From positions 143,783-207,782 of the forward strand of contig NW_005200981.1 in NCBI RefSeq assembly GCF_000372725.1: DNA of 64,000 nt, read 5' to 3'. Within the stretch, counting starts at the first letter, position 1. Every line of letters begins with the position of its first letter. Made by a program: the position numbers and the translations under genes. The notes under the pieces are model-generated. The model searched no databases. It was given only the letters and a program-made list of their open reading frames with translations, and had not been told where the DNA came from. Below, one piece after another: positions 44,928-55,900 of the stretch. This stretch comes from Emiliania huxleyi CCMP1516. Lineage: Eukaryota; Haptophyta; Isochrysidales; Noelaerhabdaceae.

Positions 44928-45044
44928 GAGAACGGCCGCCATTCGGGCCTCCCGGCCTGCTGCGGCGGCGCGGCCGGTCGAGGCCGGGCTCGGCCCGGCC
45001 CGCGACGGCTGGCCGCCGACGAGCGCGCTCGCGCTGCTCGTCAA

Positions 45045-45663
45045 AATGGCGGCGGTGGCGATTGCGGCGACGGTCGTTCAGTCGTACAGCGCTCAGGCGT
45101 CTGTCGACTGTCGACTGTTGTCGCATTTCGCACACGCGCGCGCCGCGCGACCCGCGTCGCTCCGCGAGGGCATGAGCCATCCGCGATTCGATCCCGCAGC
45201 CAAAAGCTGCTCGCTCGAACCGCGGCCGACTCTACCATCGCGGCTGCAGCTGTTGAGCTCTCCAGAAGACTGGTGCCTCATATGCTGCCTCCCTGCGGAT
45301 GCTGCCGGCGAGCCTGGCCGTCCGCTGTACTACAAGGAAGTGTTGACTCATTTCTACCTCGAATTCTTCTACCCCCAGGAACGCGAATGTGACAGGACCA
45401 TCGGGTCCTTCAGCCACCAAAGTGAGATCACCCGAGAGCAGCTGAGCCTGCCTCTGGCCTCGCCTCCCTCTCCTTCAGGCATTCGTGGCATCCTATGGGT
45501 CGTCCAGAGTATCGACCTCTGGCGAGTCAGCCAGCCCCACTTTGAGGGCGCCATGAAGTACAGCGATCGCCACCTCGCTGGCCTCTCCGCAGGCCCCCCC
45601 GACCGCGTCGAACTCATCGGCGCGGGCTCTCTCGGCTACGGGACCGGCCCCAGCTTCGGCTAA
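45045..45663 (+). CDS. Unidentified ORF downstream of the microsatellite
   Basis: From ATG (MAAVAIAATVVQSYSAQ) to stop, about 205 codons, with some protein-like segments (EDWCLICCLPADAAG, PLYYKEVLTHFYLEFFYP, VVQSIDLWRVSQPHFEGAM). No family recognised and no splice evidence. Composition is less biased than in the firm genes, so it may be spurious or a decayed gene. Confidence 0.3.
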
Positions 45664-45694
45664 GGGCTGACAAGCTGCCGAGCCCAAATCACTG

Positions 45695-45740
45695 TGAGAG
45701 TCGTGATTTCTTGTTGGTTTTCTAAAATCTCTCTCTCACA
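45695..45740 (-). repeat. Dispersed repeat end shared with 60775-60815
   Basis: The reverse complement, GATTTTAGAAAACCAACAAG followed by AAATCACGACT, is found at 60785-60815 on the plus strand. There it borders the long palindrome. Confidence 0.65.
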
Positions 45741-45841
45741 CACACACACACACACACGAAGGACAGAGACCCGTTGGAATTTTGTCTAGAAAATTCGCCG
45801 CGAACTTCTTTTTCCTGTGTTAGTGCCGCGCCAACCGATGC

Positions 45842-45930
45842 CAATCATCCGGCCCGCTGGGTGCGCTTCTTAGCTCCCTGGCCCTTGGATGTGCGGTTAA
45901 TGACTGCACTCCAAGTGCTCCAAGTCCCGT
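45842..45930 (+). repeat. Dispersed repeat (copy of 10839-10922)
   Basis: Same orientation and nearly identical to the block at 10.84 kb, including GCGCTTCTTAGCTCCC and TAATGACTGCACTCCAAG. Non-coding. Confidence 0.7.
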
Positions 45931-46057
45931 GCCCGGTGTTGTGCGAGGGAGCTCGCCTCGATCGTAAAATTCTTTGTACCGTGAGCACTTGACGACTTGA
46001 GCACTGGATAGGGTCGATTCCGCATGGTACAGGAGAACGGGACCCCTTTGTTTGTAC

Positions 46058-46094
46058 CATTGTACCTGTGTTAGTGCCAGTGCGCGCCAGTTAA
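46058..46094 (+). repeat. Dispersed CCTGTGTTAGTGCCAGTGCG motif
   Basis: Isolated copy that runs directly into an AAAGAAAG tract. This is the fourth clear copy in the window. Confidence 0.75.
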
Positions 46095-46388
46095 AGAAAG
46101 AAAGAAAGAAAGGAGAGAACCAAACGAAGGAGGGCTGGGAGGAGGACAGGGTCCCCACCTGCACGAGCAGGCAGGATTTTGGAAGAAGATCAGTGATTCT
46201 CCTGCTCCTGACAAGAAAGAAAGAAAGAAAGCAGACAACCCAAGGGAGGGATGGGAGGACGGCACGCCGCCACCACACAGGGATTTTAAGGAGAGGTGTG
46301 TGATGCGCTAGCCGTCGCCCACCCTAGGGAGTCTAAGCGGCAAAATTCTTTTCCGCGAAACCTCAGGGTGGCGCTTCGCATCGTTCAC

Positions 46389-48898
46389 ATGCTCTCAGGC
46401 AGCCGCTTCACGACGTACCTCTTTGCGTCGACGGCGCTCGTCGTGGGCGTCACGTACCACACTCACTCCATCCGCCGCCAGTTCTACCCGACGGTCATCG
46501 CACTGACCACCAACAAGGTAGCTTCGCTTGTGCTGGCCAACGCAGCCCTAGCGCTCACGCTGCTCGTGGGGCGCATACTCAAGTCGGCCTTCTTCGGCCG
46601 CCTTCGCGAGGCGGAGGTGGAGCACCTGTACGAGCGCGCGTGGTACGCCATCACCGAGACCTGCCTCGCGATGACCATCTTCCGTGAAGAGTTCAACATA
46701 TCGTTCTGTGCGATGTTTTGCGCGCTCCTCTTCATCAAGTCGTTCCACTGGCTTCTGCAGGATCGGATCGCCTTCCTCGAGCAGGCGCCGGAGGTGCGGC
46801 TCGTCACTCACCTCCGGGTGCTCGGCCTCACCTCGGCGCTCGCCGCCCTCGACGCCGCGTTCCTCTACCACGCTCTTTCGTCCTCCATCGCACGCGGGCC
46901 GTCGGTGCTGCTGCTCTTCGCGTTCGAGTACCTACTTCTCTCGAGCACCATTGCCGCCACCTTCGTCAAGTACGCCCTCTACGTCAATGAGGCGCGCCTA
47001 GGCGGCCGCTGGGACGAGAAGGGTGAGCCACCCGTCCTCCCGGCGTACCCCTCGGCCGCCGTGGCTCGAGAACCCTTCGCGCGGACGGGCGCAGGTGTCT
47101 ACCTCTTCTACCTCGACCTCGCGACCGACCTGTTCCACATGCTCATCTACCTCGGCTTCTTCGTCCTCATTTGCGCCTACTATGGCGCCCTCCCGCCCTT
47201 CCACCCAACTTTCCCCCTCGCACTCCGACCCCCACCCCCCACCCTCCCGGCTCCCCTCCCGCGCCCTCCCAGCATCCGCCCCACCCCCTCCCGCCCCTCG
47301 CTCCTCACCCGCCGGTGCGCCGCCCGCCAGGCCTCCCTCTCCACATCATGCGCGACCTCTACCTCACCTGCCGCTCCTTCCGCTCGCGCGTCGTCGACTT
47401 CCTCCGCTATAGAGCCATCATGCGAAACATGCAAGAGCGGTTCGCCGACGCCACCGAACAGGCGCCTCTCCCCGAGAGGCAGAGTGAACGCTCTCTGCGC
47501 CGCCGCCCGCGTCCAAACCCCCCCCCCCCCAACCCTAAATTGTGCTCCTTTTTCGCGCTCGTGAGCATGCTGACTGAGGACCGCCCTNNNNNNNNNNNNN
47601 NNNNNNNNNNNNNNNNNNNNNNNNNNNNNNNNNNNNNNNNNNNNNNNNNNNNNNNNNNNNNNNNNNNNNNNNNNNNNNNNNNNNNNNNNNNNNNNNNNNN
47701 NNNNNNNNNNNNNNNNNNNNNNNNNNNNNNNNNNNNNNNNNNNNNNNNNNNNNNNNNNNNNNNNNNNNNNNNNNNNNNNNNNNNNNNNNNNNNNNNNNNN
47801 NNNNNNNNNNNNNNNNNNNNNNNNNNNNNNNNNNNNNNNNNNNNNNNNNNNNNNNNNNNNNNNNNNNNNNNNNNNNNNNNNNNNNNNNNNNNNNNNNNNN
47901 NNNNNNNNNNNNNNNNNNNNNNNNNNNNNNNNNNNNNNNNNNNNNNNNNNNNNNNNNNNNNNNNNNNNNNNNNNNNNNNNNNNNNNNNNNNNNNNNNNNN
48001 NNNNNNNNNNNNNNNNNNNNNNNNNNNNNNNNNNNNNNNNNNNNNNNNNNNNNNNNNNNNNNNNNNNNNNNNNNNNNNNNNNNNNNNNNNNNNNNNNNNN
48101 NNNNNNNNNNNNNNNNNNNNNNNNNNNNNNNNNNNNNNNNNNNNNNNNNNNNNNNNNNNNNNNNNNNNNNNNNNNNNNNNNNNNNNNNNNNNNNNNNNNN
48201 NNNNNNNNNNNNNNNNNNNNNNNNNNNNNNNNNNNNNNNNNNNNNNNNNNNNNNNNNNNNNNNNNNNNNNNNNNNNNNNNNNNNNNNNNNNNNNNNNNNN
48301 NCTTCATCGCACATGGGACGTGGGTGGTGGGTCTTTTCGCGTTTGAGGACCGAGTTCTCTCGAGTACCGTGCCCCACACCTTCGTCAAGTGTGAAGTATA
48401 CGTCAAAGAGGCGCGACTAGGCGCTAGCCGGGACGAGAAGCGTGAAGCATGAGTCCTCCGGGCGTACGGCTCGGCCGTCGTGGCTCGAGAATCCAGAGCG
48501 CGGACGGGCGCAGGTGTCAAGCTCTTATATCTTGTCCTTGGGACTGGCGAGTGACACATGCTCATCGACCTTGGCTTTTTGGTCCTCATTTGTGACTAGT
48601 ACGGCGTCCTGCGGCCCTTCGACCTAACTTTCAACTTTGCACTTCGAACTCCGCCCCCCACCCCCCCTTTCTTCAGGCGCAGCTCGCCGTCCTCGAGCCG
48701 CACCCGTCAGCCGTTCCTCCTGGAGCAACCTCCTCCTCCGGGGCAGCGTCGTCCTCCGGGGCGGCGACTTCCTCCGAGGGTCTGGGCCATCAGGCCGGCG
48801 CCTCATCGTCCGCGGATGCTGCACCGGCGACACCCACTTCCGCCGAAGGCTTGCGCCAGATGCGACTGCAAAGGCTGTCACAGCCGCCGCCCGGGTAG
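46389..48898 (+). CDS. HRD1: HRD1/synoviolin-type ER membrane E3 ubiquitin ligase (interrupted by gap)
   Basis: Exons 46389-47022, 47095-47184, 47331-47461, then an assembly gap, and a probable last exon 48677-48898. The start MLSGSRFTTYLFASTALVVG begins a six-helix membrane domain with HRD1 hallmarks: FYPTVIALTTNKVASLVLAN, HLYERAWYAITETCLAMTIF, FHWLLQDRIAFLEQ, GVYLFYLDLATDLFHML, YYGLPLHIMRDLY and FRYRAIMRNMQ-like FLRYRAIMRNMQ. The catalytic RING-H2 finger should follow and must fall in the gap. The last exon is Ser/Ala-rich and ends LRQMRLQRLSQPPPG, a plausible C-terminus. Role: retrotranslocation and ubiquitylation of misfolded ER proteins (ERAD). The first intron starts with GT, the second with GC. 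Confidence 0.85.
47588..48301. other. Assembly gap (714 N)
   Basis: Unsequenced bases within the HRD1 gene. The RING exon is expected here. Confidence 1.
48302..48665 (+). pseudogene. Degenerate repeat of HRD1 exon 1/intron 1/exon 2
   Basis: Aligns with 46883-47240 over its whole length with roughly one difference in four bases, including intron sequence, and contains stops and frameshifts. Because the intron is included, it is a DNA-level tandem duplication or a low-quality misassembled read next to the gap, not a second functional gene. Confidence 0.7.
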
Positions 48899-49679
48899 CG
48901 CAAGAAGGGCTGGTGAGGTTGAGGCCGGTCGTTTGCCCCCCCTCCTTCCCCCGTGCTTTGTCTATGGGCTGAGCTGCGAGGGCGCACAGGAGAGTGGGGA
49001 GAGAGAACCCACACGGCGGGGAGAATGATAGAACCCGGCGTTGCTGTCTGAATGAGAGTCTCCTCGCGCGAGTCACCAGAGTACACCGTGTGTAGTGTGT
49101 AGCCGTTTAACATCTATCACGTCGTGGCGATTCACCTTCACATTCTGGAGAGCGACACACAGCGAGGGCTGCCGCGCCCGCAGCGGTGGTGGAAAACTCT
49201 AAGAGACGCGTGCACTGAAACTGCACGCTGCCGCTGAGCACCGCCACGCCGCGGTCGCTGGCGCCGCGTGTCCTCGAGCGCGCGCGTTGGGCACGCGCGC
49301 CGAGCCCGAGGGCCTAGCCGAGCGTGTGGCAGAACCCACAGACCTTGTTATTGAGAAGAAAATACCCCCTATGGCGCTGCGCGCTGTCCTAGATGAGTAA
49401 TGAGAGGTTCACAGGCTTCACACACTCAAACAAACAAAAAGTGTGAGAGAGAGGGGAAAAACCCCGCGCTTCCATCCACGCTCCGCGCCACCCTGGCGAG
49501 GTGCACCCGGCCTGAATTGCCTTCGGTGGACCTAGACGTGCTGTGTGGGCGGGAATGGTCTGTGCGTGCACACGTTGGGGGTGCGGCTACTGACGTAAAA
49601 AAATGCGGTTGGCCGCTGACCGCAGACCGCATTCGGCGCGTCTGTTACATGAGGAGCGGCGAGGGGCCACAATACATCT
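48899..49679. other. Intergenic spacer between HRD1 and dynein genes
   Basis: No gene recognised. CACAGACCTTGTT followed by GAGAARAAAAT at 49338 resembles 40367-40395. No exon coding for a dynein tail or linker is visible here. Confidence 0.5.
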
Positions 49680-49973
49680 ATGAGTGCCGACGCAGACGAC
49701 GCTGCAATACGTGCGGTGCAGCGCCTTCGTCAATCATCCACCCTTGCAAGCACGCTGCCGACCGCGCCTAATGGCGAGGCGGCACCTCGTGCTCAACTGC
49801 TTCCCAAGCACACATACCGCCCCCGCCCACGGAGAGGAGACGCTGAGCAAGGTGCACGCACGGTGACACGGCTCCGTATCCCAAAGGTGCTCCTCCGGGG
49901 CTCCGATGGGGAGCTAGATGCCGACGCAGCCCAGCCTGTCCCGCCGCCGCCGTCAAGGCCGTCACCACCAAAG
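49680..49973 (+). CDS. Possible leader exon in front of the dynein ORF
   Basis: MSADADDAAIRAVQRLRQSS is followed by a basic and proline-rich stretch ending PVPPPPSRPSPPK. It looks like a disordered protein N-terminus. Joining it in frame to AAG CTG CAA at 49996 would require skipping only 22 nt (GC...AG), too short for a usual intron, so the link to the dynein gene is unproven. Confidence 0.3.
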
Positions 49974-52900
49974 GCGGGGGTGCGCAGCCGGGCAGAAGCT
50001 GCAAGACGTACTGACAAGCATGGTTGCGGCAGGGGTCGACAAGCTAAACGACTTCAACTGGATCTCGCAGCTCCGCTACTATTATGACCCGGTGCGCTCG
50101 ACCGACATTAGCATCAAGATGATTAGCGCCGAGGTGAAGTATGGATTTGAGTACTTGGGCAATTCCTTCCGGCTCGTGGTGACCTCACTCACAGATCGCT
50201 GCTACCGCACTTTGATGGGTGCCCTCCAGCTCAATTTGGGCGGCGCGCCAGAGGGTCCTGCCGGCACCGGCAAGACGGAGACGACCAAGGACCTTGCAAA
50301 GGCGATTGCCAAGCAGTGCGTCGTCTTCAATTGCTCCGACGGGCTCGACTACCTCGCCATGGCAAAGTTCTTCAAGGGGCTGGCTGCTGCGGGCGCGTGG
50401 GCGTGTTTCGACGAGTTCAACCGCATCGACCTCGAGGTGCTCTCTGTGATCGCGCAGCAGATACTCACCATCCAGCGCGCATCGACGCAGGGCCTCAAGC
50501 GGTTCCTCTTCGAAGGCACCGATTTGCCGCTCGACGCCTCGTGTGCGGTTTTCATCACCATGAACCCCGGCTACGCCGGCCGCTCTGAGCTGCCCGACAA
50601 CCTCAAGGCGCTCTTCCGCCCGTGCGCCATGATGGTGCCCGACTACGCCATGATTGGTGAAATCTCCCTCATGTCGTACGGCTTCTCCGAAGCGCGCCCG
50701 CTCGCGCGTAAGATCGTGCAGACATACACACTTTGCTCCGAGCAACTCAGCAGCCAGGACCACTACGACTACGGTATGCGCGCCGTCAAGTCAGTCCTTA
50801 CCGCCGCCGGTGCACTCAAGAGGAAGTTTCCGGAGGACGACGAAAATCTGCTCGTGCTCCGCTCCATCAAGGACGTCAATCTGCCCAAGTTTCTCTCGCC
50901 CGACGTCCCGCTCTTCAACGGAATCACGTCAGACCTCTTTCCAGGCATCACGCTGCCTGAGCCCGACTACGAAGAGATTCTGAGCGCCGCACGCGAAGCC
51001 TGCACTGAGCTCCGGCTGCAGCCCGTCGACAACTTTCTCGCCAAGGTCCTCGAGCTGCACGAGATGGTGCTTGTGCGGCACGGGCTCATGATCGTTGGCG
51101 AGCCGTTCGCAGCCAAGACATCGTGTTACCGCGTGCTCAGCCGCGCGTTGTCCTTGCTCGCCGAGGGCGGCAGCCCGACCGAAGTGAAGATCAACACGCC
51201 CACGCTCAACCCCAAATCAGTGCCACTCGGACGTCTGTACGGCGAGTTCGACCCGGTATCGCACGAGTGGTCGGACGGGATCCTCGCCGTCATGTTCCGC
51301 TCTTGCTGCGACGACACGTCGGGCGAGCGGTTTTGGATGGTGTTCGATGGGCCAGTTGACGCGATCTGGATCGAGTCGATGAACACGGTCCTCGATGACA
51401 ACAAGAAGCTCTGCCTCGTCTCGGGCGAGATCATTTCGATGTCGCCGAGGATGAACCTGCTCTTTGAGCCGATGGACCTCTCCGTAGCCTCGCCTGCGAC
51501 TGTCTCGCGCGTCGGCATGGTGTACATGGAGCCGTCGCAACTCGGCTGGCGGCCACTCCTCGCGTCGTGGCTCGAGGCGCTTCCGCCGACGGTGAGCGAG
51601 ACAGACAAGACGTTACTGCAGGACTTGTTTGAGTGGCTTGTCGAGCCCTGCCTCTTCTTCGTGCGCAAGTCATGCCGCGCGCCCGTGCCGGCCCAAGACA
51701 TAAATCTCGTGCAGGGACTAATGCGGCTATTGCTCGCCCACCTCGACGCCTGGCGCGTCGCCGAGGTGGACCAATCTCGCCCGGTAGACAGCGCCAAGTC
51801 GGCCGACGTCCTGACCTGCTACTTCTTGTTTTCGCTCGTGTGGAGCCTGGGTTGCGTCGTCGATGACGATGGCCGCTCAAAATTTGACACCTTCCTCCGC
51901 TCCCTGTTGCAGAAGGAGCTGCCGGCGGAGCTCGACATACCCGGCGCTCCGGTACTGCAGGTTCCGCCCTCCAGCCGGCCGGCGGGTGCCATCAAGGCAT
52001 CAAAGCTCTTTCCCGCCGGCAAGACGGTGTACGACGTCGCCATCGATTGCTCGTCTGGCGCGCCGCAGTGGCGCGACTGGATGAGCACAATATGTGCGTA
52101 CAGCGTCCCGAAGGGCGCAAGGTTCCACGACATCAACGTCCCTACCATCGAGTCCGTGCAGGTGGGCTACATCACCGACGTTCTCGTGAAGCACAGCGTG
52201 CCGTTGCTGCTCACTGGCAACACAGGCACAGGCAAGACGATTCTCCTCGCGCAGCGGCTGAACGAGCTGCCATCCGACGCTTTTCAGACTATCCAGCTCT
52301 CCTTCTCTGCGCAGACCGAGGCGCGCGTGACGCAGAGCATCGTTGATTCACAGCTCGACAAGAGGCGTAAGGGCGTGTACGGCCCGCCGTACGGCAAGCG
52401 CGCAGTCGTCTTCATCGACGATCTCAACATGCCACAGCCGGAGGAGTACGGCGCACAGCCTCCTATTGAGCTCATGCGCCAGTGGATGGACCACGGCGGC
52501 TGGTACGACCTAAAAGAGCTCTTCTTCCGCCAGCTCGTCGACTTGCAGTTTGTCGCCGCGATGGGGCCTCCGGGCGGGGGCCGCAACCACGTGACTCCGC
52601 GCTATATGCGGCACTTCAACCAGCTGTGGCTCACGGACTATTCAGCCTGCTCGCTCGAGCGCATCTTCTCCACCATCCTCGCGTGGCACCTCGCAGACTT
52701 CGGCGGCGACGTGAAGGCCACTTGCAGCAAACTGGTTGCGTGCACCGTCGCGGTGTACACCACCATCTCGGCCGAGCTGCTCCCGACGCCGGCCAAATCG
52801 CACTACACCTTCAACTTGCGCGACGTCGCAAAGGTCTTCCAGGGCGTTCTGCAATCGTCGCCAAAAACAATTGGTGGGGCTGACGAGATGCTCTGCCTCT

Positions 52901-55900
52901 GGCAGCACGAGTGCCGCCGTGTCTTCGCAGACCGACTCGTGGACGACGCGGATTCGCTCTGGTTCACCACCTTGCTTGACTCGCAGCTCAAGGGCGCCTT
53001 CAACAAAGACCTCGCCACGGTAACGGGAGGGACGACGGCGCTGTATGGCGACTTTATGAAGGACGATTCAAGCCTATACGAGCGGCTGCCAGGGATGGAT
53101 GTGCTCACCGCAAAGATGAGCGCGATGCTAGACGACTTCAACGCCGTCTCGAAGCGGCCAATGTCTCTGGTCCTCTTTCCGTTCGCGGTCGAGCACGTGT
53201 GCCGCATCCTGCGGATTCTGAAGTCACCCTTCGGAAACGCGCTGCTCGTTGGTGTCGGAGGGTCGGGACGTCAGTCACTCACCACGCTGGCCACTGCCGT
53301 GGCAGACTTTTCCCTATTCCAGATCGAGCTGTCAAAGAACTACGACACCACCGCGTGGCGCGAGGACCTAAAGGTGCTGCTGCGCAAGGCCGGTGAGATG
53401 GGAGAGTCGACCGTGTTTCTGCTTTCGGACGTGCAGATCAAGGACGAGTCCTATGTCGAGGATCTCAATAACCTCCTCAATGCGGGCGAAGTGCCCAACC
53501 TCTTCGCCGCCGACGAGGTTTCCCAGATTGCCGAAACTCTCACGCCCGTGATGAAGCAGGAGGGCGGCGCCGACTTTTCACCTTCCGGATTGTGGCGCCT
53601 CTTCGTTCAACGCTGCCGCGCGAACATGCACATCGTGCTCGCCATGTCACCCATTGGCGAAGCCTTTCGCAACCGGCTCCGGAAGTTCCCCTCGCTCGTC
53701 AACTGCTGCACTATTGACTGGTTCACTGCGTGGCCAGCGGACGCGTTGCACACCGTCGCCCACTCGTACTTTCGCGACGTCGAGATGGAGGAGTCTACGC
53801 GCGAGGCTGTCGTCAAAGCGTGCTCTTTCTTCCAGGTGTCGGTTCGCGAAGCGTCGCAGGAGTTTTTCTCTGAGCTTCGCCGCCACAACTACGTCACGCC
53901 CACCTCGTATCTCGAGCTGCTCGGCGCCTTCCGCAGTCTGCTCGATGTCAAGCGCTCCGAGGTGTCCCAAGCGAAGTCCAGGTACGACGTGGGCCTCGAG
54001 AAGCTGCAGCAAACCGCCGAGTCGGTCGAGGGCATGCAAGCGGAGCTGATCGAGCTTCAGCCAAAGCTGGTCGTGGCCACCAAGGAGACGGACGAGCTCA
54101 TGGTCAAGATCGAGAAGGACTCGGCCGATGCGCAGCAGGTGCGGGACAAGGTGGAGGTGGAGGAGGCAGCGGCGACAGCCAAGGCGGAAGAGGCGACAGC
54201 CATCAAGGTGGAGTGCGAGGCCGGCCTTGCAGAGGCACTGCCGGCGTTGGAGGCGTCGATACAGGCGCTGCAGACCCTCAAGAAGGATGACATCACCGAG
54301 GTCAAGGGGATGAAGAACCCGCCGGGCGGTGTCAAGCTCACCATGGAGGCGGTGTGCATCATGAATGAGGTCAAGCCGGAGAAGGTGCCGGCCCCAGACG
54401 GAAAGGGGAAGGTGGACGACTACTGGGGTCCTGCCAAGAAGATGATGTCCGACTCGCGCTTCCTGCAGAACCTGATGGACTACGACAAGGACAACATCAA
54501 GCCGGAGATTATTGAGAAGATCAGGGTCTACACGAACAATGATGCATTTGACCCCGAGCTCATCAAGAAGGCCTCCAAGGCGTGCTTTGGGCTCTGCTGC
54601 TGGGTCCGCGCAATGGAGGTGTATGACCGCGTCGCAAAGGATGTCGAGCCAAAGCGGCTGCGTCTCGCAAAGGCCGAGGCCGAGTTTGCCGAGGTTTCTG
54701 GGCTGCTCGCCGAGAAGAAGGAGGCGCTCGCGGCGGTGGAGGCTAAGATCAACGAGCTGCAGGCGCAGTTCACAGCGGCAGACGAGAAGAAGAAGGACCT
54801 GGGACAGCAGGTGGAGGACTGCTCGCAGAAGCTCGATCGCGCGCAGACCCTCATCGGGGGCCTTGGCGGCGAGAAAGATCGTTGGGGGGCGAGCTCGGCC
54901 CAGCTAGGCGAGCAGCTGTTCAACATTACGGGCGACGTGCTCATTGCCTCAGGGGTCGTCTCCTACATGGGGCCTTTCACCGCAGTCTTCCGGGAGCGCG
55001 TCACAACCCGCTGGATCGAATACTGTCGCTCGGAACAGATCCCGTGCTCGTCGCCGTTTTCGTTGGGGGCCACCTTGGGCAACCCGGTCAAGGTCCGCGA
55101 GTGGAACATTGACGGGCTGCCGAACGACTCCTTCTCAATCGACAACGGGATCGTCATCTCGTACGCCCGCCGCTGGCCCCTGATGATCGACCCGCAAATG
55201 CAGGCCAACAAGTGGATCAAGACCATGTGTGCGGCGCCCAAAACTGCAGGGCTCGTGACTTTCAAGCCCTCCGACGGCGACTTTGTGCGCTCCCTCGAGA
55301 ACGCTGTGCAGTTCGGCAAGCCAGCGCTGCTGGAAAACGTGGGCGAGGACATCGACCCTGTTCTCGAGCCGGTGCTGCTAAAGCAGATCTTCAAGTCGGG
55401 CGGAGTGGACTCGTTGCGCATTGGCGACTCGACCGTCGAGTACAACCCGGACTTTAGGTTCTACATCACGTCCAAGTTGACCAACCCGCACTACCTTCCC
55501 GAAGTCTCCGTCAAGGTGACATTGCTCAACTTCATGATCACGCCAGAGGGGCTACAGGACCAGCTCTTAGGCATCGTTGTCGCCAAGGAGAAGCCCGAGC
55601 TCGAAACAGAAAAGTCGGCGCTCATCCTCGAGGCGGCGGGCAACAAGAAGCAGCTCAAGGAGATCGAGGATAAGATTCTGCAGGTGCTGTCTGAGTCGGA
55701 GGGCAACATCCTAGACGACCAGACCGCGATCGACGTTCTCTCCTCGTCTAAGGTTCTCTCAGATGAGATTGCGCAGAAGCAAGTGGTTGCCGACGCCACG
55801 GCAGAGCGACTCGACCGCACGCGGGAGGGCTACGTGCCGACTGCTGTGCGCGCCAGCACCCTCTTCTTTTGCATTGCCGACATGGCCCACATCGACCCGA

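Noticed and set aside
47180-48589. Frames running through the N gap
   Set aside because: They consist mainly of unknown residues and cannot be supported.
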